Positions 22,459 through 32,530 of a stretch of DNA of 64,000 bases are shown piece after piece; within the stretch, counting starts at the first letter, position 1; each line of letters begins with the position of its first letter. The notes under the pieces were generated by a model. That model made no database searches and was not told the DNA's origin. It was given only the letters and a program-made list of their open reading frames with translations. Both the position numbers and the translations under genes were made by a program. This DNA comes from Wurfbainia villosa (lineage: Eukaryota > Streptophyta > Magnoliopsida > Zingiberales > Zingiberaceae), in the NCBI GenBank assembly GCA_025175895.1, contig CM045987.1, positions 112,457,040 to 112,521,039 on the forward strand, in the 5' to 3' direction.

Positions 22459-23460
22459 CTATGGCAAACCAACACAAAGTTAAGGAAAATTAAAGCATAA
22501 AACAGGTATAGTAGAAGATGAATGTCATTTCCAAAAACTCCCCCTCAACCAAAACTCCCCCTTAACCCTAGGTGGGTTTTGAAAGAGATAATTTAATTTT
22601 CAAAATTAAATTTTATGTTACTCCCCCTTAACTTTTGCTCTTCTCCCCATTTTGCCATAAATAAAAAAAAATTTGGGGTTTTTGTATAAAATAGGGTTTT
22701 GAAAACAATATCGTATATGCATGCATCTAGATAAATCAAATATGAGTCCAAGCATGCGTCTAGCAATAGTTAGATAGATTGGTTCGAGGTGTGTCCCTCT
22801 GCACCAATAATCTAAAGGTTTATAATATAACCCTTAGGGTTAGTTTGCTCTCCCCCTTAGTTAAATATATGAAGTATAAGAGATGTAGGGGGCGCTAAAC
22901 TTTGGCCTAAGAGTTGTTAAGTACAATAGTTGAGAAAATAAGTAGTATTTTGAAGAGATTGTTTTAAGTATATTTCAATTATCCTTAACATCTCACCCAT
23001 TCTATGTGTCTCAGAATTTGTTCACCTTATATGTTTTGTGAGATGATTTTAAATTGATTAAAGATAGTCAACCTTGGGTTAGATTCAGATTTAACCTTTA
23101 GATCGTTAAGTAACTTTTCGAGAAACTGGCTTCCAGGTCGTGGCGAGGCACAGGGGCCTTCTTTGATCGGAACAACGACCACTTCCTTAGACAAAGCCAA
23201 ATTCAAGAAAATATCACTTAAGTCACTTAGGGTTACTTCCTGGTCTAACTAGTTTAGGATACGGCGAGGTAGCTTCAGCTAGTTCCACTCGGTCAAGTGC
23301 ACCAAGCTAGATACGCCTTATCTAGCTCGAATACACGAGACTTTGTTTCCCTAACGTACTATCATCTCGCCGCGTCCTGATACTATGTTGTCAAGAGTTG
23401 ACTAACTATTTTCCCTATCTAGCCGTTCTACAAATTAAAGTAAAATATTCAATGGTTTTG
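22459..23460 (-). other. Non-coding region of 1-A
   Basis: No gene visible. The part nearest gag (about 22985-23430) is strongly conserved with 41215-41673 of copy 1-C although the two gag genes are unlike each other. It contains the CATCTCAC...GTGAGATG stem at 22989-23045. Confidence 0.7.
22989..23045. repeat. Conserved stem CATCTCAC...GTGAGATG (1-A)
   Basis: Eight-bp perfect arms (22989-22996 and 23038-23045). Same arms as in families 2 and 3. Confidence 0.75.
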
Positions 23461-24987
23461 CTAAGTAAGCGGGTATACTATTTTAGTGTTAGCTCCCCCT
23501 GGACCATTGAACCAATATGGTCTATTCAAATAATGAATTTGATCCTGGGGAATCCAAAACTTATTAGTCCTTATATGTGAATTCAATAAAACCTTTGGGA
23601 CCCATGCTTGGACTCTTTGATGACTACGATTTACGATAGACATATAAGACATATTCGTAGTCTTTGACTTAAATCCGAGTCCGACTTTGTTGTACATGGC
23701 TCTTTGGGTTCCAAGTAGTCGATTAAGGTTCTTAGATCCCAATGTGAACCTTTCCAACCTAGCCTCAACCTCTTGAACTCGGTCTTTCAAGAGAGAATTC
23801 TCCTCCTCAAGTTTTTCAATTTGAGTTGAGTTTCCCTCTTGAACTTGACTAGTTGAAGAGGTTAGAGTAGCCTCTTGCTTGAGGGTTTCAACCTCCTCAA
23901 GTAACGACTCAACCCTAGACTCGGACTTAGTTAATTTCCTATTAAGCATTTTAATTGTATTGTAAAGCGTATGAATTAGTGAGCGACTAACCTTAATTTT
24001 CTCTTTTGGTCTGACTTTGAGTTGCTTCTCGAAGTAGTCCTCGAGTTCGGAGTTGGTGTTATAGTTGGACTCAGCTTCGGATTCTGACTCGGACTCCTCC
24101 GGTCTTGCCATGTAAGCTATGTCTTCTTTGTTGTCCCAAGTTGCATGGAAGGCTTTCCTTTCTCCCTTTTTCTTTTGGTTCTCGTACTTCAATTTCCTTC
24201 TTTCTTTTCGAACTATTCTCCGCACAACGTTCACTATTGCTTCCACCTCTTCTGATTCGGACTCTGATTCATCTTCGGTTTCGAGTTCATCTACTTGCCT
24301 TGTAGGTGGCTTGCTTCTTTGTCCTGCAAGTAGAGCAATACCTCTCTCGGCCCGGACCACGTTAGTTTGCTCGTGAAGTTCAAACTCGGAAAATAATTCG
24401 TCTAACCTAAGCTTTGAAAGGTCCTTAGAGACCTTGTAGACATCGACAATGGATGCCCACAAGGTAGTCCTAGGGAAAGCATTTAAAGCGTACCTTATAA
24501 GGTCCCGGTTCTCTACGGCTTGCCCGATCGAGTGAAGACCATTGACGATGTCTTGGATCCGCGCATGTAATTGGGTGGCGGTCTCGTGATCCTGCATCTT
24601 TAGATTGTACAGTTTATTTAAAAGTAAATCTCTTTTACATACCTTAGCATTGGGCGTTCCTTCGTGTAGATCAATCAATTTGTTCCAGAGGTCTTTGGCG
24701 CTAATGAATGGACCGATGCGGTTGAGCTCCTCCTTGGACAAGCCACATTGTAATATTTGAGTTGCTCTTGCATCGGCTTCGATTTGCCTCTTGGTTATAT
24801 TTGTCCACTTATTGAAATCCAAGGGCTCTCCTTGATCATTGGTGGGTAGAGCAAAGCCGGTTTGGATTATTATCCAAGTCTTGACTTGTGTTTTCAAGAA
24901 ACACTCCATCCGACCTTTCCAATAACGGAAATCATTTCCGTAAAAGAACGGAGGTCGGGTGGTGCTATACCCCTCAATGTGAGCCAT
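23461..24987 (-). CDS. gag: Gag-like structural protein of 1-A, intact
   Basis: An open frame of 508 codons. The frame stays open 15 codons further upstream, but MAHIEGYSTTRPPFF is the better start because it matches the family 4 start. Residues about 1-210 are a copia Gag (UBN2 / Retrotran_gag_2-like) domain with WKGRMECFL, LHEGTPNAK, LLNKLYNLKMQ and LHARIQDIVNGL. Then comes a Glu/Ser-rich acidic linker and a long coiled-coil-like region with repeated LEEE/LKDR spacing. The C-terminal block has GTQRAMYNKVGLGF, AWVPK and KFWIPQ. The CCHC zinc knuckle that family 4 Gag has before the ATWD motif is absent: the frame passes from basic RKERRKLKYENQKKKGE straight to FHATWD. Expected to form the virus-like particle in the cytoplasm; how it binds RNA without the knuckle is unclear. 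Gag ends where a protease would begin. Confidence 0.82.
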   Translation of the reverse strand: MAHIEGYSTTRPPFFYGNDFRYWKGRMECFLKTQVKTWIIIQTGFALPTNDQGEPLDFNKWTNITKRQIEADARATQILQCGLSKEELNRIGPFISAKDLWNKLIDLHEGTPNAKVCKRDLLLNKLYNLKMQDHETATQLHARIQDIVNGLHSIGQAVENRDLIRYALNAFPRTTLWASIVDVYKVSKDLSKLRLDELFSEFELHEQTNVVRAERGIALLAGQRSKPPTRQVDELETEDESESESEEVEAIVNVVRRIVRKERRKLKYENQKKKGERKAFHATWDNKEDIAYMARPEESESESEAESNYNTNSELEDYFEKQLKVRPKEKIKVSRSLIHTLYNTIKMLNRKLTKSESRVESLLEEVETLKQEATLTSSTSQVQEGNSTQIEKLEEENSLLKDRVQEVEARLERFTLGSKNLNRLLGTQRAMYNKVGLGFKSKTTNMSYMSIVNRSHQRVQAWVPKVLLNSHIRTNKFWIPQDQIHYLNRPYWFNGPGGANTKIVYPLT

Positions 24988-25028
24988 TAAGTCTCTTGCA
25001 AAAACACGAATAAAAACCAAAGAGAACT

Positions 25029-25360
25029 CCAAGACTTGGTCTTGGATTAGTAGTATGGGAAATAATAGGAAATAAACAGAAATAAATAAGAAGAATAAGA
25101 AACTAACAAAAACTAGAAACTTACGACCTTCGGTGTCCCCGAAAGGCTACTGAACGTTGGATTTTGGGGCTGGAAACAGCTTGTTACGAGGGTAAACCCT
25201 CTTAAGAAATGTATATCTCTCAGAGGGCTTCGATTTGGTAGGTAGATCGTTACATGAGTCCACTTGTGCGAAAAGTTATGGCCGTTTTACCGTCGGCTAT
25301 GCCAAGGGAGAATACTTGCAAGCACACAACCAAAAGAAACGTACCAAGACTTCGTCTTGG
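25029..25360 (-). repeat. Duplicated leader hairpin region of 1-A
   Basis: The leader segment CCAAGAC...GTCTTGG plus GATTAGTAGT occurs twice (from 25029 and from 25344), separated by about 300 bp holding a stretch not seen in the other family 1 leaders (about 25125-25300, including ACGACCTTCGGTGTCCCCG). Confidence 0.7.
25344..25360. repeat. Leader inverted repeat CCAAGACTTCGTCTTGG
   Basis: A seven-bp stem with a 3-base loop, about 110 bp from the primer site. Also at 42-58 (imperfect), 25029-25045 and 43059-43075. Confidence 0.75.
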
Positions 25361-25468
25361 ATTAGTAGTGCGGGAGGAATAAAAACCTAAGAAAGATATG
25401 AATCAAAAAATACGAAAAGAAAACCAAAATGTGCTAGATTGGTGGTTTCACCAAATCTTAGCGCCCCC

Positions 25469-25480
25469 GCTCTGATACCA
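25469..25480 (-). other. Primer-binding site of 1-A
   Basis: The minus strand reads TGGTATCAGAGC, a perfect copy of the plant copia site for initiator-Met tRNA. Confidence 0.9.
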
Positions 25481-25482
25481 AT

Positions 25483-26553
25483 TGTTGGATCAAGAAGCGT
25501 CGCTAGAGGGGGGGGGGTGAATAGCGATCGTAAATCTTTTCGACATTTCGTTCGAGTAGACAATTAAACGAGTAAGAGCAGCGGAAAATAAAGGAACATG
25601 TTTATTTTTACTTGGTTCACAACCCAGCGGTTGCTACTCCAAGGCCCTATCGGTCCTAGACCGCGTACGGAGGGCAAAGCACTATAACGTCTCCTCCTCG
25701 TTGGAGGTAGGAGACAACGATCACAAAAACCGAATGTACGAGGATGAGGCAACAAGCCTACCTCACCTCATTACGATTAAAATAAAGAATACAATAAAAA
25801 TAATTACTTGCTACTGCTGCCGACGAAGGAGATTTGAACTTGTCGTCGCGTCGGCGTTATGACGACGTTAGAGCATTGGCGTTGTAGGAGCACTTGATGA
25901 ATAAACTTGATGATAATTGGAGTTGGAATCCTCCCCTCCTTTTATAGATTTTGGCCTTTGAATATGTCTCCTCTTTTTTCGAAACAGATCACGAAGTTGT
26001 CCAAATTTTATCGTGAAGTGGCCGCGTCAAACCTTATCCGTTTTGACCTAGCGCAAAGGCTGATTCGTCGCCATCAGTTGACTGATGTCTCCCATCGATC
26101 GGTGATGAACATCGATCGGCCGCTTGATGTCCGGTGATCATTGCCCGGCTAGCCACTTCCCTGCAGTAAGAGGTTAGCTCGAAAAATGATAAATGCGACG
26201 GTTTTTGACCGTCCGATCTCGACCTAGACCTTCCACGGGAAGTCTTAATCGGATCGCCGCCTACGGTCGTCCCCGTAAAGAGGACACGACCTTACAATCT
26301 CTCACTCACACGAGCTTACCTCGATAGTAGCTCTCGCTTCCGGCCTTCCACTCGATTCCTTCAGCTCCCTCCGAAGTCACTCGAGTGTCGCCCGACCACC
26401 GCAGCTTCCTCCGGGTGTCGGTAGCCTTCAGCTCCAGCTTTAGCACTTTTCTGCACACTTGATTTAGCTCATGAGATAACGATGTAAACTTAACTTTGTG
26501 TCTTTTCCATAATCAAAATACAGGTTAGATTATCTAGTGCCCCTGCACCAACA
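25483..26553 (-). repeat. 5' LTR of 1-A
   Basis: 1071 bp, nearly identical to 21377-22441 over most of its length. TATA box at 25938-25947. At 26096-26104 CGATCGGTG stands where the 3' LTR has CAGTCGACTG. Confidence 0.92.
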
Positions 26554-26765
26554 CTCTCAAGAACCAGTAGTGATTTTCTCCTTCACGAGCTCCATTTAAA
26601 GCTGCTGCCTGAGCAGAAAATCGCCGATCAGTCGACTGCTCGGGACCATCAGTTGACTGATGCCACTGTTGTCGTGAGACAACAGCTAGATCCACACTGG
26701 AAAAATCCATTGGATCCATCATCAGTCGACTGATCATATCCATCAGTCGACTGATGGAGTCTTCA

Positions 26766-26820
26766 CTCGACTGCTTCCCCCGCAGTCGAGTCTCGACTGC
26801 TTCCCCCGCAGTCGAGTCTC
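26766..26820. repeat. Tandem duplication of a self-complementary 26-bp unit
   Basis: Two adjacent units with CTCGACTGC, TTCCCC, GCAGTCGAG. Each forms a 9-bp stem. The 3-c 5' LTR has only a single diverged unit near 55441-55468, so the duplication is local. Confidence 0.7.
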
Positions 26821-27633
26821 GACTCCATTATGTGTAGAAATTCTCGAGCACCACCGATCATCACATGATCGCTTGCGCCCACCTGTAGTCATTCAGGACA
26901 CTTCCACGGTCGAAACCCTAGTTGACTCACATCAGTCGACTGCCATATGACACTAGTCGACTGACACACCTCAAACATGAGGTTTAACCCAAGTATGGTG
27001 CCCCCATACTTGCTAGACCACCCATAGCCTAGACCTAAGCCTTCTAGCCACCTCCGTCAGCCTCGCGCCTATCGGATCCCTCCAAGTCATCCATGACTTG
27101 TTCATCCATACGCTAGCCTTCAGGTGCTTCCATCGGCTATGTCATGCTAACGGTGTCTACATCGTCAAGGCACATTGGACTTACGCTGCCAAGACTCCGC
27201 TTGGACTTTACGCCGCCAACCATTGGACTTATGCTGCCAAGACTCCCGCTTGGACTTTATGCCGCCAATATCAAACCCCCTTGGACTTCTCAAATGCCAA
27301 GATTCAAGTTTGGACTTTCCCTTGCCAACCCATGTTGAACTTTCCATGCCAAGACCCATGCTTGGACTTTTCCTTGCCAAGACCCATGCTTGGACTTTAC
27401 ATGCCAAGTACTCAAGACTTGGACTTTCCATGACATGGTCAACTCCAGTCAACCATCAAAATCCCCCTTGAGTCAAACTCAAGTCCAGTCAATCATGACC
27501 CGGGTCGATTGTGCCAACAATCTCCCCAAAACATTATTAGACATCAATATCAAACATTGATGTCAAACATCAAAACATCACTCGAGTCAAATTCGAGTCC
27601 GGTCAATCGTGACCTAGGCCGATTACACCAACA

Positions 27634-27651
27634 ATCTCCCCCTTTTTGATG
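27634..27651 (-). other. Polypurine tract of 3-c
   Basis: The minus strand reads ATCAAAAAGGGGGAGAT directly next to the 3' LTR. Confidence 0.85.
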
Positions 27652-28369
27652 TTTGACAAAAACACATACCTTTGAGTTAGAACACTAACTCAAATATCCT
27701 TACCAATTATCCCAAATTGGTAATCCCAAACATTCTCCCCAATTCTCCGAATTGACAATTGATAACATCAATTGATAACACTCTTCATAACATTCTCCTC
27801 TAAAACATTCTTCCCCTTTTTGACTAACATCAAAAAGGTTTTCTCTCCAAGGAGGTCAATGTCTCATGTCCCAATGAGATCTTACAATCTCCCCCTTGGT
27901 CCAAAAATACCTAGGATGTCTACCATCTTCCTAGTGATAAGTCTCATATCACTCAAGAGAGGCAATCCTATACACTCTCCCAATTTCCAAATTGGGTATC
28001 TCAAAATCCCATTTTCTCCCTCATGAGGAAAAATACCATCCATCATCCCTTGATGGATACCTCCCCTAAAGGCTTGCTCCCCCTTGACCATTGCACCAAC
28101 AATGTCCTTGGGAAGTCCCTAAACCAATAGGAACTTTAAACCATCAAAATTAAGGCCTAAAGTTCAACATTGAACTTTTCCTCACCTTAAAATTGATACA
28201 AACCCTAAACAACTCTCCTAATCCATATCCAATAGATTTTCACCCTTTCTAATGCTTCCCAAAGCATATCCTAGAGTTAGGAGTGGTTAGGGAACCTTAC
28301 CATAGCTAAAATGGGGTTAAACATCCTTGTTTTACCCGAAATCAGCATAGGCAGTCGAGTCCTTTAGAA

Positions 28370-28620
28370 ATCGATCATTCTTTGCCCATCGATCGGCCCG
28401 GCACCAAGCGGGATCGTGATAATCGCCGCACTTACGCGAGGCGGTTTCTTCGAAGTGGTTTTGCGGGGCAATTTCCGCGAGGTAGTACCGTCGCCCGAGC
28501 GCTAGGAGGTTCTGCGGTGGTTTCTTGCCAGGCGATTTGCGAAGCGGTTTTGTCGTCGAGATAGTTTCGCGAGCGCAATTACACGCCAAGGCATTGCCAC
28601 CCCATCGATCATTGCCGAAT
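28370..28620. other. GC-rich block replacing the palindrome cluster in 3-c
   Basis: CpG-rich sequence in otherwise AT-rich surroundings, flanked by CGATCATT and CGATCGG motifs. It holds loosely repeated units such as GCGGTTTC, GTGGTTTTGCG and GAAGCGGTTTTG. No coding role is evident. Confidence 0.5.
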
Positions 28621-28863
28621 AGTGGTAGTCGTGATGTAACTCAATTTTGATTATCGAATCGAGTTTGAAAAATCATAAGTAATTATACATAGCTTAAAAA
28701 ATCATGAAATTTCATATGTATAATACTTATAACACATACAATTGGTGAAAAATGTTGGAAAAATATTTTACCCATTAAAATAGGAGATTGATACAAAGTT
28801 AAAAAACCATCAAAACTTCAATATTTTTGATCTACTTTGTATCAACTTCTTAAATGGTGATTA

Positions 28864-28877
28864 CTATCAAAAGATAG
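28864..28877. repeat. Conserved inverted repeat CTATC-AAAA-GATAG (3-c)
   Basis: A perfect 5-bp stem, as in the other family 3 copies. Confidence 0.7.
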
Positions 28878-29062
28878 ACTTCACCAAGGTTTTCTAAAAT
28901 GATTTTAAAATATTTTTGAAAACCTATATTGGATCATATTCCTTGGGCTTAATGTACATGACTTGTACACAAGTTTTTCCAATGATCCACCTTTAGTTAA
29001 AGATGAGTTTTAGTTCATCTAGATACACAAACTATGCACCTTGAACTTAACTCATATCCTAG

Positions 29063-29119
29063 CATCTCACATGTATCTAGGGTGTATAAAACGCACAAAA
29101 GTCAATGTGATGTGAGATG
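29063..29119. repeat. Conserved stem CATCTCACA...TGTGAGATG (3-c)
   Basis: Nine-bp arms at 29063-29071 and 29111-29119. Confidence 0.75.
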
Positions 29120-29623
29120 TGGGTTTTGTTGACCTAATCTAGGGTTTCATGCATTCTCAAAGGCAACTCTACTTGATTCCCTTATAAATGGGACTTTAAG
29201 TGATGCCATTGTCCTTAAATCAATTTTTATTAACTTAAATGCATGAATGATCATGGAATAAATGATAACAATGATTAAGCATGGCCAATGATCATGATGT
29301 CATGACATATGATATAATCTAAAAACACATGACATTTGACCATAATCTTAAACATGATCATGACATATTAAATGATTAAAAAATAAATATGATGTCATGA
29401 CATATTATATGACAAACAAAGCATGACAAATAAAATGTATAGGTACAATAATAATACCTAAATTTTAATATTAGTTGACATTTGATATAATTAAGCATAT
29501 TTTTCCATATTATCACTTTTCTCCCTAGTGTGCCAAAAATTCAAAATGACACACTATGACCTCTAATCCTAAATTGTGCCAATTTAATTGATTTTTTTTA
29601 TAATTACAAAAATGTATTGACAC

Positions 29624-29643
29624 ATCCTAAAATCTTTTAGGAT
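29624..29643. repeat. Conserved hairpin just after gag (3-c)
   Basis: ATCCTAAA-ATCT-TTTAGGAT, an 8-bp stem. Confidence 0.7.
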
Positions 29644-29760
29644 CATAATATCAAATCTATTTCCAAGGTATCCATAACCTTGGAAATTACCTAAAGTGTC
29701 ACCTTTACCATGGTTAGGTTAGCTACCCTTCCATTTAAAGTTGGCACACCCTAAACCCAT

Positions 29761-29987
29761 TTAGCGTGAATCGATCACACTCTTAGGAACCCAAAACCTA
29801 TTTGAGCTCCTAGGGTTTACTAGGTATTCCTTAGGGATAACCTCCCTAGATACCTTCTTAATGACCCTCCTAGGCTTAGAAGCCTTGGTCATTTGGGTCC
29901 TATCATGGTTAACCTTAGGGATTGCCTCCCTAGTAACCTTCTTAGTGATCTTCCTAGGTTTTATGGAAACCTTGTCCACTAAGCACC
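29761..29987 (-). pseudogene. 3-c gag, C-terminal piece
   Basis: Encodes the basic end of family 3 Gag (KPRKITKKVTREAIPKVNH, KPRRVIKKVSREVIP, SVIDSR-stop). It is cut off from the rest by copy 1-C at 29988; the upstream part resumes at 44290, where VIPKVDQGRC is interrupted at the same point. Confidence 0.82.
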
Positions 29988-31043
29988 TGTTGGATCGATA
30001 TGAGCGCTAGAGGGGGGGGGTGAATAACGTTCGTAAAAACTTTTCTTTTTCGACGATTAAAACCAAGTACACAGCGGAAAACTAAAAGATAAACACAAGA
30101 AAGACACAAAGCTTTTTTACTTGGTTCACAGCCCGCCGGCTGCTAATCCAAGGCCCTGCGATCCTTGATCGCTTGCGAAGGGCAATCACTAAAAGTCTCT
30201 TCCTCGTTGGAGGTAAGAGACAAGACGATTACAATGATTATAAGGTCGGTAACAACCTTACCGGTCCTTATACAAATTAAGTACAGAAAGATAATAATAA
30301 TACCGACAATTAATTAGAAGATGGCCTTTGATCGGAGTGGCGTTAGATATTCTTGAATTTGGGTGTGAGTCCTCCCCTCCTTTTATAGATTTGCGCCTTG
30401 GAATTTGTCTTGATCCAGATCCAAAACTCGTGGATCTTATCTTGAGGTGGCAGCTTATCTTATCCTGAGGTGGCGGCTTATCTTATCCTGAGGTGGTGGC
30501 ATCAATCTCTATCTCTTTGACCTTGTGCACTGGGCTGATTCGTCGACATCAGTCGACTGATCCTCTTAGTAATTCGCGCCGATCATCGACATCTCCAGTT
30601 GACTGCTGCACTTGAGAATTCCTACAATACAAGATTAGCACAACAGATGCATAATGTCATGCAGTGTGACAGTTCTTTGACTGCCCGATCTCGACTTCAG
30701 CATTCCTTCAAAAGCCTTAGTCGGATCGACGCCTAGGATTGTCCTCTAACTGAGGGCGCGTCCTTACCACCGCTCCATACACGGAGCTTACCTTTGGTCC
30801 TATTGACCTGTCGCTTAGCTTTCGGTCACCACTGAGGTTCCTCGACTCTCCGAGGTTCTCCTGGTGTCGCCCGACCACCATGGTTTCTCAACTTGAGATT
30901 CTCCGGATGTCACTCGACCTTTGGCTTAGCTTAAACACTTCCTGCACACTTAGCATATCACATGAGATAACAAAATAGCTTAACTTTGAATCTTTGCCAT
31001 CATCAAAACCAATATTCGATTATCTAGTGCCCCTGCACCAATA
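29988..31043 (-). repeat. 3' LTR of 1-C
   Basis: It starts TGTTGGATCGATATGAGCG and ends CTGCACCAATA, 1056 bp. TATA box at 30379-30388. A short tandem repeat TTATCTTATCCTGAGGTGG lies at about 30440-30500 and is also in the other LTR with one more unit (43635-43730). Confidence 0.88.
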
Positions 31044-31058
31044 ATCTCCCCCTTTTTG
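31044..31058 (-). other. Polypurine tract of 1-C
   Basis: The minus strand reads CAAAAAGGGGGAGAT next to the LTR. Confidence 0.85.
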
Positions 31059-31317
31059 ATCTATGGCAAACCAATTCAAAGTTAAGAGAAAATAAGCAGT
31101 AAGCATTGAACAATCATTTTTCAAAACCTCCCCCTTAAGAGTACCTCCCCCTTAACCTTAGGTGAGTTTTGAATTTGGGAAAGAAAAAGTAAGTAACCTC
31201 TTAACTTTATTCTCTCTCCCCCCTATGACATATATCAAAAATAACTTTATATTTGGTACATTGCCAAGAAATAGAATTTTTAAACATGCTAATCAAGTTG
31301 ATTTAATATGTTCAACT

Positions 31318-32515
31318 TGTAGGGGATCGAACGGCCGGCTAGAGGGGGGTGAATAGCCCTCTTACGATGGATGTCGGAATTCTCTCGTCTACAAAGCGTT
31401 AGCGCAAGCGAAATATACAAATACAAATAAAGACAACACAAAAGATAGATAAGCAATACAAACACGAGATGTAACGTGGTTCACGGCAACGCCGCTAATC
31501 CACAGTCCGATTCGTTCAAGGTGAATCACTCCTCCAAATCTATCCACTAGATCTCTCCTTTGCACAAAGCTAGGTGGAGGTAACCTCTTTTACACAAAAA
31601 CACTCCTCTTACAAATATAATGGAAATAAGCTTGAGTAAGAGGATGGAAAGCTTTAGGGAACTTTGGGAGAGTATTAGAGCATAAGCATTAGCCTCCCAA
31701 AGCCCCATCCCCTTCCTTTTTATAGAGGAAGAGGGTTTCTTCCCGTTGACACAGGATCAGTCGACTGATGCCCTCGCCGTTGCCCAATAACGGCCGCTTT
31801 CCACGTTGGATTCCATCCAACGACACTGGCATCAGTCGACTGATCCTACCATCAGTCGACTGATGCTCGATCAGTCGAGTGCTCAATGGAGTCGACTCCA
31901 TTACATTGCGTGCAGTGCCATCGATCGCATTCATTCCTGGCGATCATTGCTGCATCGACTATCGATCATTGCCGATCCATGGCGATCGCGCCACTAAAGC
32001 GGTCTTATACCAGTCGATCAAACTATCGACTTAGAGCAGTCGACTGCCATGACATGGCAGTCGACTGGTGTCGGGAAATCCCATCCGACACTTAGCCAAA
32101 TGACCAAGTTTCACCTAAGAGCTACCCCTTCCCGGGTTACATTCGCTCACTCTCATCTCTCGGAGTCCTTCGCCTTTGAAGTTCTCTTCGTTCGCGGCCA
32201 CGTCCCTCGGCAGCATCAGGCGCACGACTCTGCAATGCTCCTTCGCGTCTCTTGCCTCGAAGTCTACTTCCTCCGGCTTCACTCCAAGCTTCTCGTCCGG
32301 CGGTCCCTCGGATGCTCCAAGTGCACGGCTTCCGGAAAGCAATCCTTCACAGACTCAAGGACCGAGTCATGAGATATGAAACTCGCCACGGCTCCATGTG
32401 CGAATTACTAAGTCCTGCAAGACTCCAACGCACATATCAAATAACAATACCAACCTAACTTAAACCCTTTGCCACACACATCAAAACCTTATCATGGCAA
32501 GAGATTGCCCTAACA
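31318..32515 (-). repeat. Family 2 LTR 1 (left)
   Basis: It starts TGTAGGGGATCGAACGG and ends GATTGCCCTAACA, 1198 bp. TATA box (minus strand CTATAAAAAGG) at 31725-31735. CAGTCGACTG motifs at about 31750-31860 and 32038-32070, with CGATCATT-type sequence between. Confidence 0.9.
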
Positions 32516-32530
32516 ATCTCCCCCTTTTTG
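32516..32530 (-). other. Polypurine tract, family 2 left unit
   Basis: The minus strand reads CAAAAAGGGGGAGAT next to LTR 1. Confidence 0.85.

Larger units (their letters stand above)
21377..26553 (-). mobile_element. Complete family 1 gag-only LTR retrotransposon, copy 1-A
   Basis: A structurally intact 5177-bp element: 5' LTR 25483-26553, primer site 25469-25480, leader, one long open gag (23461-24987), non-coding 22459-23460, polypurine tract 22442-22458, 3' LTR 21377-22441. The perfect target duplication CTCTC is at 21372-21376 and 26554-26558. The 3-c 5' LTR has the uninterrupted site AAAAGCTCTCAAGAAC at 55245-55260, confirming the insertion point. No protease, integrase or reverse transcriptase, so it is non-autonomous. 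Confidence 0.93.
20925..27633 (-). repeat. 3' LTR of 3-c, split by copy 1-A
   Basis: It starts TGTAGAGGAAATG and ends GATTACACCAACA. Without 1-A it is about 1.53 kb, matching the 1521-bp 5' LTR. The second piece holds the CAGTCGACTG cluster (about 26630-26950) and the CCAAG...CTTGG minisatellite (27170-27430). Confidence 0.88.
27652..29760 (-). other. Non-coding region of 3-c
   Basis: AT-rich and gene-free, aligned with 3-a, 3-b and 3-d. Conserved inverted repeats lie at 28864-28877, 29063-29119 and 29624-29643. Where 3-a and 3-b have CAGTCGACTG motifs, this copy has a GC-rich block of about 250 bp (28370-28620). Confidence 0.7.

Noticed and set aside
28382..28589. GC-rich open frames as a transferred bacterial gene
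   Set aside because: Short, no known domain, repetitive, and located where sister copies have palindrome clusters.
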